Positions 51,801 through 63,774 of a stretch of DNA of 64,000 nucleotides are shown here, piece after piece (the stretch's first letter is position 1; the number at the start of each line of letters is the position of its first letter). The notes beneath the pieces were generated by a model. The model saw only the letters and a list, made by a program, of their open reading frames with translations. It was not told the DNA's origin and made no database searches. The DNA comes from Dirofilaria immitis. Taxonomy: Eukaryota; Nematoda; Chromadorea; Rhabditida; Onchocercidae. A program made the position numbers and the translations under genes. The stretch covers positions 1 to 64,000 of the forward strand of contig JAKNDB010000079.1 of NCBI GenBank assembly GCA_024305405.1. Reading direction: 5' to 3'.

Positions 51801-53751
51801 TAATTTCCAATGTATACGTGGGAAACATAAACCAAAAATGAATACTAAAATAGGAGAAATAAGTGAAATTTGATTAACGGTTAAATAAGTACCAATACCA
51901 GTAATTACAATAATTTGGCTCAATAAATAACCAAATGTACGTCCAGCCATTGTTGACGCACGTGTCCATGATGTTAACCTTAAATATTCGAATAAATTTA
52001 TCGTTGCAAAATGTAGCAAAAATTAATTTAATTCAAAAAATTTATTTTGGAAAAAATCTCTTAAAAATTAAAATTGTTTTTCTGTGATTAAATTAAAAAA
52101 ATTTTGTTAAATTTCTTTTTGATTTAAAAAAGAAACAAATTCAATCAAAAAAGTAAATATTTTTACCGTTTATATTCATCTTTGTAACTTTCGCATAAAT
52201 ATATGAATAAAATGCAATTTCGGATGCAGATGCAATACCGTATGCTACCATACCAATTTGTTGTAAAAACATTCCTGAACCAAACACCAAAGTAATTCTA
52301 TAACGAAATTTTGTTTAATCGAATTGCATTCATAATTTAATTATAAATATTTTGTAATCGTATTATCGCTTGTAATTAAAAACTTAGTTAGAGAAAATAA
52401 AAAGAGTTTTAATTAATAAATATTCTGCAACTGAATTATCACTTAAATTAAAAGCCTTAACTACAGGAAATAAAAAGGATTGTAATTAATAGCTACAGTT
52501 TAATCATAATATATTAAGTAATGTAATTCAGGCAAATTCGAATTGCTATTTAAATTATAATCGGAATTTTAATTTTAATATACTAATTATTATCGTGTCA
52601 AAGAAGGTTGAGATTTTTGTAGTTATGATTATAATTACTTAAAATATTCTGAAATATCATTCTAATTAAGCTTCAGTCAAAAATATTCCTATTAAACATA
52701 AATTTCACATCAGTTTCGAATTCTTTAATGATAATCATAACTTCTTATGATATCCTGACTAATATGGAATAAATAAAAAGTGTTACCTGAAAATCAAATA
52801 ACCAATGCTTTCTAAAATTAGAACAGGTTTGTAAAGCAGCAAATCGGTTGATAAAAATATTGGAACAAGCGTAATTAAGTAGCTATATGTCCAATATGGA
52901 TATACCTGAAATGAACTTTATAGTAGACATATCAAAAGTGATATCAAAAATGATTTACTTGATTATATCAGAGGCGATTAACTGAACATTTAGCTAATAG
53001 TGCTATATATTAATTAACAAATAATGAGAGATCCATATAGGAAAATCCGAAAATATAAGATGTTATATATCATAAATATGTAATCAATGAATTTTGTACA
53101 ACAAAAATATATAATATTATTTCTCAAATAAATGAATAATCATTTATCTTAAATCTCAGTATAACAATCCTTATTTCTCTCTATATATCTTTCATTCCGC
53201 TAATAAAGCTTGTATGCATTATTTAAGATGTTTCAAACATCCATGTTCGTTGTTTGAAATGTTGTTAACGATCATAATATTTGCTTCATGTTTAAAATAT
53301 TATCTATCTCTTATTCCGATACTTGATTTTTATCAATTGTTTTACAATCTATGCCAACAATTAATTATTGATGTAATTATCACAGTCATTCAGTGAAATC
53401 TTTTTAGCAGCAATTAAAATTTAAGCTCTCATTCTTTTCAAACTATTTGGCTAAATTAATTTTATCTTTGACTTTTTCATAAATTCTAACACATATAAAA
53501 GTTCTGTAATTTTTTTCTAGTGAAAATGGTCATGTTTATTTAAATTATTTTAAGCAATTAACTTGCATAAATCAAGCAATTTTTTGATCTCAATGGAAAA
53601 AAAATCGATAATGACGTACTTCGCCATTGAGTTGTTTTTCGGTAAGATTTAAAAAATTAGTTTGATATTTGAATAAGAATGGTTCACCCGGTTTGAAATC
53701 CTTGAAAAATCCATACAATATTAATAATATAGGCACTGAACTCCAAATCAT
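48833..53751 (-). CDS. SLC19-family folate/thiamine carrier, copy A
   Basis: Nine exons: 53620-53751, 52787-52905, 52167-52297, 51773-51978, 51025-51176, 50682-50784, 50205-50397, 49710-49851 and 48833-49042 (about 462 aa). SLC19 proteins are 12-helix carriers of folates or thiamine. Landmarks: FKPGEPFL near the N-terminus; VYPYWTYSYLITLVPIFLSTDLLLYKP, written here as VYPYWTYSYL then IFLSTDLLLYKP, the family signature; ASEIAFYSYIYAKVT; LTSWTRASTMAGRTF; KWSLWWAMTTC; VSAYSQTLWGEV and FNGFAEATYT; ICYRTLFQVMITIAQ; LIFGLNSFMALIMQALLTM with VVDKRGFG. The C-terminal tail diverges from copy B after RLRHRF. Exon 3 is one base short relative to copy B (TTT at 52181-52183), so one T must be restored. 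Substrate cannot be decided from sequence alone. Confidence 0.92.
49265..49610. repeat. minisatellite in the last intron of SLC19 copy A
   Basis: Diverged copies of a unit of about 60 bp carrying TATCAATTAATTA, an AACATTAACGAATTT-type block and an ACAAACTTATA-type block. The corresponding intron of copy B holds a different set of copies. Confidence 0.65.
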
Positions 53752-53939
53752 AATTCCAAATTTTTACGCCAAATTACCTAAAATTATAATTATTATTATT
53801 ATTATTATTTATTAATAATTTGAACATTCAAAAAGCATATGCAATATATGTATGTTTTATCAAATGTTAAGCATCTTACGTAGATTTTATTTTTCTTACG
53901 CATCAGCAAAAATTCTATTAAACTTATTTTAATGCAAAC

Positions 53940-54440
53940 GAATAATTATTAAATATTTTACATATATATTTTTATCTTATACACGTCATACGTAAAATAT
54001 ATCATACGTAGGTTTTAATCATCTCGCGCATTAACATCAACCATTTTAGGCTTTTTGATGATTTAGATTAATAATCATTAAACATTTTAAACGAATTACC
54101 TTATAAACGTTACACGTAAAGCAACATTAATCACTTCAAGCGGTTTTTAATGATTAAAATAAATAATTAGCAAACATTTGACACGTATTGTTTTTACATA
54201 TCACACGTGAGATGCACATTGATCCTTAAGTGTACATATTTGTGACACATACATTATAAGTTCTAAATTTTTTTATTTTACCCCTAAAATAATGTATAAT
54301 TCACCTTTACATTTGTTTACGCATGTCATAAATAAAAGTACTCTAATTTTTTTTTTTAATTTTACTCTAAAAAATCGTCCACAATTCATTCTCACATGTA
54401 TGCAAACGTCATAAACAAAAGTTTTTCACGTGAATATGCA
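53940..54440. repeat. degenerate tandem repeats with ACACGTCATACGT-type boxes
   Basis: Two repeat families adjoin. Units of about 90-120 bp start with AATAATTATTAAA / AATAATCATTAAACATTTT and carry ACACGTCATACG / TTACACGTAAAG / ATCACACGTGAG boxes. They are followed by two copies of about 85 bp containing TTACGCATGTCATAAATAAA / TATGCAAACGTCATAAACAA. Confidence 0.6.
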
Positions 54441-55992
54441 TATATATATATATATAAATGCATTGAAGAAATAAAAAATTGAGCAACGATCAATGATAAC
54501 TAATACAAGTTATTGGGATAGTGAATGGATGGCAAAAATTGATTAACACTAAGCAAATATTGGATATTTCACATAAAATTGATTATCAAAAAAAAATTCT
54601 AATTTAATGTATAAATTTATATTAAAATGGAAGAAATTTAAAATAAGAAGAGATTAGAAAAAATCGATATTTAAGTAATTTTCATTTTTAATTATTGTAT
54701 TTTTCAAAAATTAATTTGAATTAAAAAGTTCAAAATTTGTTCGGAATGGTAGCAATAATTAATTAATAAATTCAATTACTTTGTTGCATTATTCCTTTTA
54801 AATTAATGTTAAAAAAATGAACTTTTTGGGATTAGAAGAAAAATATTGAATGAAACAAAGTTCATAGTATTCATTTGATAACAGGTAAAATTAACAAATT
54901 TCACGCGTTCAAATACTTTACATCAAAAAGGACAAATCAGTAAAACGTCAGCAAACATTTGAGAATTTATTGACTTGTTAAAATGATATGATGCAAAGAA
55001 GTTGGAATAATAATAATATTGAAAAGTATTTGTTATTTATATTATTATTATTATTACTGACTAATACTGCATTGTTTAAAATATTAAATAAAGTATTAAA
55101 GTATAAAATATATGAATCAAAATTATGCTAAATAATCATAACTTATAATATTATTATTATTGCTGCTCATCGATAGTTTAGGATTGATATGTTAGTATAA
55201 TTTCAAAAAAGATAAAATTTCATAGAATAAATTTTTTAAAGTAAATTCCGATAAATTTGGCATTTTTACACTATTCTCATAATAATAGTACTAATATTAT
55301 TTTTCATAACAGTGATAATATTGTACTAATAGTAATAGTAAAAATATTATTATTAATATCATCATTAATAGTAAGTAATACGGTAATAATAATGATAATA
55401 TAAAAAGATAAAGTAAACAACAATGATAATAAATAACGATATTACCACCATCTATTGCTCGATGTATTAATATATGACAGCGAATTTTCTTAAAAGTTTT
55501 CATATTTCGAAAAAGACTTTCAATCTATCAGTTTATCAAAAAATCAATTTTCAATTTATTAGAAAATAACGGCAAAAATGATGGTGGTTAAATAAAGTGA
55601 GATTCAAAGGAACGAAATGATAATTTTGTGATAAAACGTGAGAAAAGAGAGATGTTACAAAATTATTTGCTTCCTATCAATCAATTAGTCAAACATACTA
55701 TCTAAATAATAATTTAAGAAAAGAAAAAATAATCACTCTGTACAAAATTAACAGAAAATTTACAGTACTATAAAAAAAAAAGAAATAACAAAAAAATGAG
55801 AGATAAAAAGAAGGAAATGGAGAAATTTTTATGGTGATAAAACTTTTTTAGCATTTAGTCAAATATTTTCACTCTCTTTTTCCACTTTTTTTTTTTACAT
55901 TTTAATAGTTTTATTTTAATTTTTATTACTTGATTTCTTATGTAAATATTATTTCCTATTAAGATGATAATAATTAATTCCTTGATGATATT

Positions 55993-56027
55993 TAATTTTT
56001 GTGCAAATACTATTTGCACAAAAATTA
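55993..56027. repeat. perfect 35-bp palindrome
   Basis: Arms of 17 bases (TAATTTTTGTGCAAATA and its complement) around a single C. A rho-independent-terminator reading is irrelevant in this eukaryotic context; function unknown. Confidence 0.95.
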
Positions 56028-57060
56028 AGCTAATAATAATAATAATAATAATAATTTCTAACGGCATATTTTACCTTATTCCATTTCCAAATTTTATATT
56101 ACTTTTTTTGCGATATATATGTAATCAAATAATGTTTGATTTCTTCCGTTTTAACGTTTTTTCTTCGGCAAAAAAATTTCAGTTGATTTTTTTGATTTCT
56201 GATCTAATTTGTATCGTTTCCCTTTTTCTTTTCCGTTCCTATTTTCACCTCTTTTCCTCCTCGAATTCTTTATTTTTAATTGATTTCAAAGAAATTTATT
56301 TCAATTATTAAGAGAAAAGAAAAATTTTAATCGAAATTCAGCTATTTTTAAGATAATTTCTCTTAAATTGCTACTTTTTTTTCTATTAATGTCAATTTTT
56401 TAATGGCAAAAGTTGTCCTAAAAAAACAAAAACTTTCTTCCTCAATCAAATTGAGAGAGCGAATTGATACTTCATAGAAAATTATCTTTGAAAAGGTTTA
56501 TTAGATTAGAAATTGCTAATATTGACAGCAGCCAGAAATGGTTGCTCCACTCTGGAATAGATTTTTAATGATTTTTCGAATCGCTTTTTCCGGGAAGATG
56601 GGAAGATTTTGCAGATTTCGCTTCTTTGGAATCCCAATGAGAGCATTTAGTTGTACGATGTTGGCAGTAAGTGTTACATAAATTTTCATCTTGAAATAAC
56701 CCATTTAACAACCCTTCCAACAACCTACAATTAATCAAGTACTCAAGAACGATTATAGTATGTAACCAATATCTATAAAATATAATTTCTACTAGCCGAA
56801 AAAAGCTTTGCTGAAAAACTTAAAAATAACAAAAGAATTGTTAGCTAAATAAATAAAAACTTTAATAAAAGAAATAAAAATCAAAGAAAAGAAGTGAAAA
56901 GATAATTGAAAAGTGTTAAAATGATTAATTACATTTTCTATTAGAATTTGTTGGATTAAATTTTAAAATTTTAAATAAAAAATTGGCAGCAATGCAAATC
57001 ATACAGCTTGCTTAATTGAAAAACCAATTTTAGTGCTGCAAATCATTAAGAATTGATTCG

Positions 57061-57093
57061 CTTTTAGTCGTTTATTTAATAAACGACTAAAAG
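57061..57093. repeat. perfect 33-bp palindrome
   Basis: Arms CTTTTAGTCGTTTATT and AATAAACGACTAAAAG around one T, in the spacer between the SLC19 copies. Confidence 0.95.
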
Positions 57094-57564
57094 TTTCATT
57101 TCATCAAAATTGAAGTTCGCGAAACGAAAAAAATACGAATTTTTTTAATTTCAGAAATTCTTTATCGAACTTAAAAATACAGCGAAAACATTTCAATAGC
57201 AAATAGATTCAAATAGAATTATCAGTACATGTGATCAGTTTAGATATAAAACAATAAATAGCAGTATGGGAATACAAATGATGACTAGATAAGCATTTAT
57301 ATATACATATTATTGTTATCGTTATTATCATTATCAGCGCCGATATCCTTATATTCATCGTCTTCAATATTGTCAACCCTATCATTCTTGCTATTATCAG
57401 CATAATTCAAAGATAATGAATTAGATAATGTAATCATATATTATCGTTGTTGTCATTACTATTATCATCCTCATATAATTATCGTCTTCATTACTAGCAA
57501 TCCTATCATTATTCTATCATTATTTACACATAATGAATCGGACAAAGTAATCATATATGCATAT

Positions 57565-57725
57565 ATTCGTTATCATTATTATTATTATTATTATTATTAA
57601 TATTATTATTATTACTATTATTATTATTATTATTACTATTATTATTATTACTATTATTATTATTACTACTATTATTATTACTATTATTATTATTACTATT
57701 ATTATTATTTCTATTATTATTATTA
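57565..57725. repeat. (ATT)n microsatellite with ACT interruptions
   Basis: About 50 ATT units interrupted at intervals by ACT. The Ile/Val-rich ORFs on both strands here are products of the repeat. Confidence 0.97.
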
Positions 57726-58377
57726 CCAATTTTGTTATTTTCTATCGGAAAAATCGAAATAATTTAAATTATAAATTTATAAATATATTCTATTAATCAA
57801 AGCATTGCATTGTATAACATTTCCCAAATGATTCATCATCCATGATAAAAATAAATGAATATTATGACAGATATCTAATTCTCACATTTATCTTTGATTA
57901 CCAAGCACGCTTTATTTTCGACAATAAAATATGGGAAACAAAATTTCATGAATATAAATGAATATTACGATGTCTAACGCAACGAATCATTCTCATCTTT
58001 GTCTTGGATTAGCAAGTGCATGTAAAACCCAATTCCAACTGTAAAAGATTCTTCCGCTGTTTATTTTCTTAGTAGTTTTATAGTGATGTTATTTATTTGA
58101 TACGACTACTGAGGATCTTTCGACAGGATCATTTGCTAGAGACATCGATTATTTTTGATTTCTGAGATTGCCTTTGAAATCTTTACATTATCTAATAATT
58201 TTCCTATAACATCTATTGAAATAAATCTTTTGGTAATCAATAAAAATTTTTATGCAAACTATTCATTTGTGGTAAACAAAAAAGTATCTGCCACGAAATT
58301 ACTGTTATTATCATCATTACAATTATCATCATTTGCAAATGGTAAGTGAGGAAATAATTGCGTATATGTTGTTATTA

Positions 58378-61300
58378 TCAACAATTGTCATTATTACAAT
58401 TATCATTATTAGCTGAAGGTGCTTCAGAATGATTAGCTTCCATCCATAAAATAGATTTACTTGCAACAACATTTTGTTTCATAGTATCAATAGTTAAATC
58501 AGCAGGATGGGTGAGATTGAATCGATGTCGTAAACGAATTGTTAAATTGTATACAATTGAACATAGGAAAATTAAAGCAATTATCGCATGACAGGTACCG
58601 TACACGAAAAACTGAAATTGAAAAATTCGCATGGATGACAAGAAGGAAATTAACTATCGCATGCAAAATATGCAATAGCTAAAAAGCAAACAAATTAATA
58701 AATTGATTAGAAATTAAAAATTAGATTGGAAAAATTAATATAATTAATCGATAGACATGAAACTTCAAGTATAAATAAGTTAATAAATACGTATACAAAG
58801 TAAATATATCTATTTAGTATAATTATATACAATCGTGACGGTGACAAACTTATACTTTACGGTTCACGTGTATCAATTAATTATAAGCAACTTTAACATT
58901 AACAAATTCATATTAACGTATTTACATATATCAACTAATTATATGGAAAGTTAACACTCACAAATTTACATTTAACGTGTTCACGTATATCAATTAATTA
59001 CATGCATTAACACTGAAAAACTTAATGTTCTATGTGTATCCATCTACAAACAAAATGATAATACTGAAGACACTTTGTTTAAAATGTTCAAAATTGAAAT
59101 AAAAAATAAAGAAATTAGAGAGACCTGTGGCCTTACGGTCATACCATATACACGTTTGTCCACAACGATCATTGTCAAGAGAGCTTGTAAAATTAGAGCC
59201 ACAAATGAATTCAAGCCAAATATCAGTCCATAGCTTTCACCAATCATTTTTAGCCAAATTCCATCTGAATAATTAAACCACGGTAAATAATTGTTATTAC
59301 ATTCAATATTTAGCTATCGAGACTTTTCTCTTTAATCATCCAATATATACTATATTGCTTTATGAGACAAAAAATATCTATTTTGTAACTGATACGGTAA
59401 CGATTATGACATGCAATTCATAATAGTGAAATATGCTTAGCTGAATTATGATTATCGAAAAATTTCTCCATAGGGAAAAAATAGTTTTCATAATTGAGCT
59501 TTATTTAATGTGATAATTTAAAACATACTGTGCAATGGTTATCATTACTTGATAAAGTGTGCGGTAGCAAATATAGCAAATATACATCACGTAGATTGTT
59601 TGGGCTTGGCTAAATAGCAATAGCAAAGCACAATCAATGCTTGATATCAGTACCAAAGCTGTTTCGCCCCATTTGTCCCAGTCGATTGATATCATATTCA
59701 TTAACATTATCGCTATTGCAGCTGTAATAAAATAATCTATGTTGAAAATCTAAATATCCAAGTCTCGCGATTTCTCATTGTAAACATAGAATTATCTGCT
59801 AAGTATGATCTGACTTTTTCCAAAGCTATTGAACTAATTAATTGCTGAAAGTATTTCTTTGAGAAAACTTATGAAATACAAATCAACATTAGTGAAAATA
59901 ATTGAATCGTAAAGGACGGACAGATGAGAATGGTAAAGGTTGGAAAAAGTGTTGCTTGGCATATTTCAAATAATTCTTTAATTCGCAAAATACTTAAAAC
60001 ACTTGCCAGTTGTGGTATAAGTCGCTTCTGCGAAGCCATTAAATGTCGTTTCTTCTTTTGAACTTCGCCCCATAACGTTTGCGAATAAGCACTTATCTTA
60101 AATATGAATTGATGGAATTATGTATTAGGTTAGATAATAAACAGTAAATGAAACAAGGAAATATGAAATGTTCAAATTATTTCATTCTGATAAGATGTAA
60201 TGATAACGTTATCAATTTATTTGCATAGTAAATTTGTTTATTTGTTCAGCAATTAAATTTATCATTGTCATATATATAGTAACTATAGCTTGCTATTCAT
60301 TGACGTTAGAGTAAATTTGAAAGGTAAAAACAACGGTATATTTTCAAAAATCTTACCTGCAAGGACATACATGTTGTCATTGCCCACCAAAGTGACCATT
60401 TTCGTATAAAATTATTTGCATAAATTTGTTTTAAGTCAGAAAAAATTTTTTGATTCGATATTTTACATATTGTAAATATGTTGTTGGCTCATTAAATTGT
60501 TTCATATCTGAAAACTATTCTTTTTAACTTTTTTCAAGAATCTCAAGATTTTGAATAAAATTTGATCTAATCATGTCATCATATCATTTCACAAAACTGA
60601 AAAAGTATTTGAGTGCTATTACCGAAAATAAATTACAAGCAATTAAAGAAAGTTATTGTTTGATTAATTAAATATTGAAAAAAATTGAAACCATTATTAT
60701 TTTTCATTCGTTCATATAGTGATTTCCATTGTACCTGTGGTAAATAAATTCCAATAATGAATACAATAATTGGTGAAATAAGTGCAACCTGATTTATAGT
60801 TAAATAAGTACCAATATTAATTGATATAATTGCTTGGCTAAATAAATAGCTAAATGTTCGTCCAGCCATTGATGATGCTCGTGTCCATGATGTTAATCTT
60901 TGAATGAATTTTATGAGAATATTAATAACAATAATAAATTTAAATAAACCAGAAATTCATCTTTAGATGAAATTATTTCATTCTGTCCTCTTTTTTTGGC
61001 CTTTTTAATATATTAAATTTAAAAATTTTCAATTTAACTTCAAATTTATGAAATTAAAAATTTTAAATGGAAGAATCGCACCGTTTATAGTCATCTTTTG
61101 TAACTTTTGCATAAATATATGAATAAAATGCAATCTCAGTTGCAGATGCAATACCGTAAGCAGCCATTCCAATTTGTTGCGATAAAACTCCTGAACCAAA
61201 TACTAACAAAATCCTATAATGTTTTATCTTTAAAAAAAGCACTCACATGTATATTATACATTAACTATATATATATATATATATAAACTGTATATATAAA

Positions 61301-62256
61301 TATATATATATATATATACAGTTTTAAATTTTATACATATATATACCATTTCATTTCAAATTATATATATATATTTACCATTTCAAATTATATATATTAG
61401 TTATTTATTACAATTAACATGAGAATCAAATACTAATAAAATAGTGTGACGAAAATTTGAAATGATAATATACACATTTCGCGCATTAATTATTTCATTA
61501 TAAATATTTTAAGATTTAAGAAAATTTTGATATTAAAAGTTGGCTTTAAAATTTCTTCGAAAAAAATGGAATAATATTTTAAATAGAATTTACCTGAAAA
61601 TCATACAACCAACACTTTCTAAAATCAGAATTGGTTTGTAAAGCAGCAAATCGGTTGATAAAAATATTGGAATAAGCGTAGCTAAATAGCTGTATGTCCA
61701 ATATGGATATATCTGAAATGAATTTTATATTGAACATATTCGAAATGATTAACTGAACTTAATCAAGAATGCTACAATAAGTAATAGGGTCCGATCTTCT
61801 CAATCGTTTCACAGCTCAAACTAATGATTAATGTTGCAATTATCACAATCATTCGGCCAAGTCTTTTTACAGCTGCTGTTAAATTCAAGCTCAATCTTTT
61901 TAAAACTATTTGGCTACTTTTATCCTTAGTTATTTGTTGCTTCCCAACTGTATATAATATAATTAAAATATGAATTTGTAAAAGTAGGCTTGTAACCTTT
62001 GTTGAATGAAATCGATTATTTATATTTGCTTAAATTCGAATAATTGCTCATGTTAATCACTGTGTAATCTCAATAAAATTTTTATGGAAAAGAATCAATA
62101 ATGACATACTTCACCATTGAGTTGTTTTTCGGTAAGATTTAAAAAATTAGTCTGATATTTGAATAGAAATGGTCCACCAGGTTTGAAATCTTTGAGAAAT
62201 CCATAAACTATCAATGATATGCAAAATAAAGTCCATGATATATTCGCATTGTTCAT
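58378..62256 (-). CDS. SLC19-family folate/thiamine carrier, copy B
   Basis: Exons 62110-62256, 61594-61712, 61082-61213, 60692-60897, 60357-60507, about 60007-60096, 59529-59721, 59125-59264 and 58378-58611. Landmarks match copy A: KDFKPGGPFLFKYQTN, IYPYWTYSYLATLIPIFL, SATEIAFYSYIYAKVT, LTSWTRASSMAGRTF, KWSLWWAMTTC, YICYICYRTL, LIFGLNSFVALILQALL. Its C-terminus differs from A after RLRHRF and ends in an Asn/Asp/Cys tract encoded by a repeat. Exons 5 and 6 are each one base short and exon 8 two bases short, all in homopolymers compared with A. Exon 6 has lost the CAG acceptor used by copy A (CAA here), so an AAG 12 bases inside is proposed; its donor is GCAAGT. Probably a working gene read with errors, but a decaying copy cannot be excluded. 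Confidence 0.85.
58845..59045. repeat. minisatellite in the last intron of SLC19 copy B
   Basis: Three to four diverged units of about 60 bp containing TATCAATTAATTA-type, TTAACACT-type and ACAAATTTACAT-type blocks. The first unit is shared almost exactly with copy A; the others differ. Confidence 0.65.
61260..61400. repeat. (TA)n-rich tract in SLC19 copy B intron
   Basis: Several TATATATA runs with interspersed ACTGTATA / TACAGTTTT blocks that can pair with each other. Confidence 0.85.
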
Positions 62257-63774
62257 ATTTAATGATCAATTTAATCGTAATATTGATCGTTCTTAAATAT
62301 AATTAGAAAAATCAATTAATTTATAATTTAGTGAATTTGAAAACAAAATATGACAAATATCCAAAAAAAATCGAGAAATAAATAAGCAAATTATAAAGAT
62401 TAATAACAAAAACAAAATTGCAAAAACAGAAAAACATTGTAATAGATGTTATCACCAGAAACATTTGACGTTTTATTTAAATCTGTGTAAATAGTCGAAT
62501 TAATCTTGGGGAAAATATAAAAATTTTAATAGTTTTCATGTGATAATTAGATTTCAAGTTATTAAGTATTTCAATTCACACTATTTTCACTTTTTTCTGC
62601 ATGCTAACAAACTTTTTTCCTCTTTATTACGCTTCTTTCGTTTAATTACAAAGTTAAGACTAGGTTTCAAAAAGAAAATTTCAATTCAAAATTTGAAATA
62701 ATTACTTAACAACACATGAAATATTCTTGCTGATTAATTAATATTAATTAATAACGCCTAAAATTGGATATGATGTGATCTGTTAAAAGTTCGATATGTT
62801 ACTGATGTAAATTAAAGTATTTTTAAAATTATCGAAATTCCAACTATATAAGAAATATATATTAGTAGATAAAAATAAAATTATCGCAAAATAAATTTAA
62901 ATATATACGGAAAATTTATTTTTTGTAGTAACGTAGTATTCAAAATCATTGATCGACATAATGATAATGATATGATAATGATAGCATTGATATGTAAGTT
63001 TAGAAAAACATAGTATGAAATAAAATATTTTGAATGTAAAATGTAAAATATTCTTAAATATTTATACGACAAAATATGAAATGAATATTCTGAGTAACTA
63101 TTCAGGATATTATCATATAAATATGAAATGAATAAAATAAGATATGAAATCAAAGTTTTTTAATTAAAAAAGAAGGTTTGAAATGGATTATCGATAGAAT
63201 AAAATATGAAATGAATATTTTTTTATTACTTATAAAAATGTATTCATTGACAAAAAAAAAGATATGAAACGAAATATCAATTAGTTGTGGACAGGATGTA
63301 AATGAAACGGACATTTTTGATAATTAATAAAATAAAAATGAAATATATGAAATTGAATAATTTTGATTGTTTACAATAAAAATATTAATATTGATAATTT
63401 ATCATTATCAATTTTGAATTTATCAATATGAATTATGCTATACGCTTGCGTAAAATTGATATTAATTGAATAAAATAATAATCAAATAGAAAATGGAATA
63501 GAAAGAATAAAAGTTAAAAATCAATCTTTGATTTAATCACAAATGGGCGTATTGATCATTTTTATAAATACGAAATGCAATAGAATTATTTATTAGCATA
63601 AAATAGCGAATACTATTTTAAGAAAAAAAATGCAAATTTATAATTTTAGAGCATATTTCAAGAAAAGGAAAAAAATTTCGAATAACTTGTTATAATAATA
63701 GTAGTATTTAAGAAAAGTTAAAAATCACTAAACGAATAGATGAATTAAAATATGAGAGGGAAAAGTTAACTGAA
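62257..63774. other. upstream region of SLC19 copy B
   Basis: AT-rich DNA that should contain the copy B promoter next to 62260. Repeated ATATGAAATGAATA motifs occur between 63070 and 63270. The ORF at 62881-63153 (minus) is low in complexity and covers these repeats, so it is not called. Confidence 0.5.

Larger units (their letters stand above)
53752..58377. other. spacer between the SLC19 copies
   Basis: 4.6 kb upstream of copy A and downstream of copy B. It holds diverged tandem repeats (53940-54440), AAT/ATT microsatellites (near 53786, 55030, 56033 and 57565), and palindromes at 55993 and 57061. The longest ORFs are low in complexity or lie over the microsatellites. No conserved gene was recognised. 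Confidence 0.5.
48833..62256 (-). repeat. tandem duplication of the SLC19 gene with shared tracts
   Basis: Copies A (48833-53751) and B (58378-62256) have the same nine-exon structure and phases. Near-identical tracts, introns included: A 48950-49340 with B 58519-58908; A 50192-50690 with B 59515-60000; A 50874-51078 with B 60205-60410. The intervening introns cannot be aligned by eye. Confidence 0.9.

Noticed and set aside
57520..57796. Ile/Val-rich ORFs on both strands
   Set aside because: They are translations of the (ATT)n microsatellite.
62881..63153. 90-codon minus-strand ORF
   Set aside because: Low-complexity Tyr/Ile/Leu translation over repeated ATATGAAATGAAT motifs.
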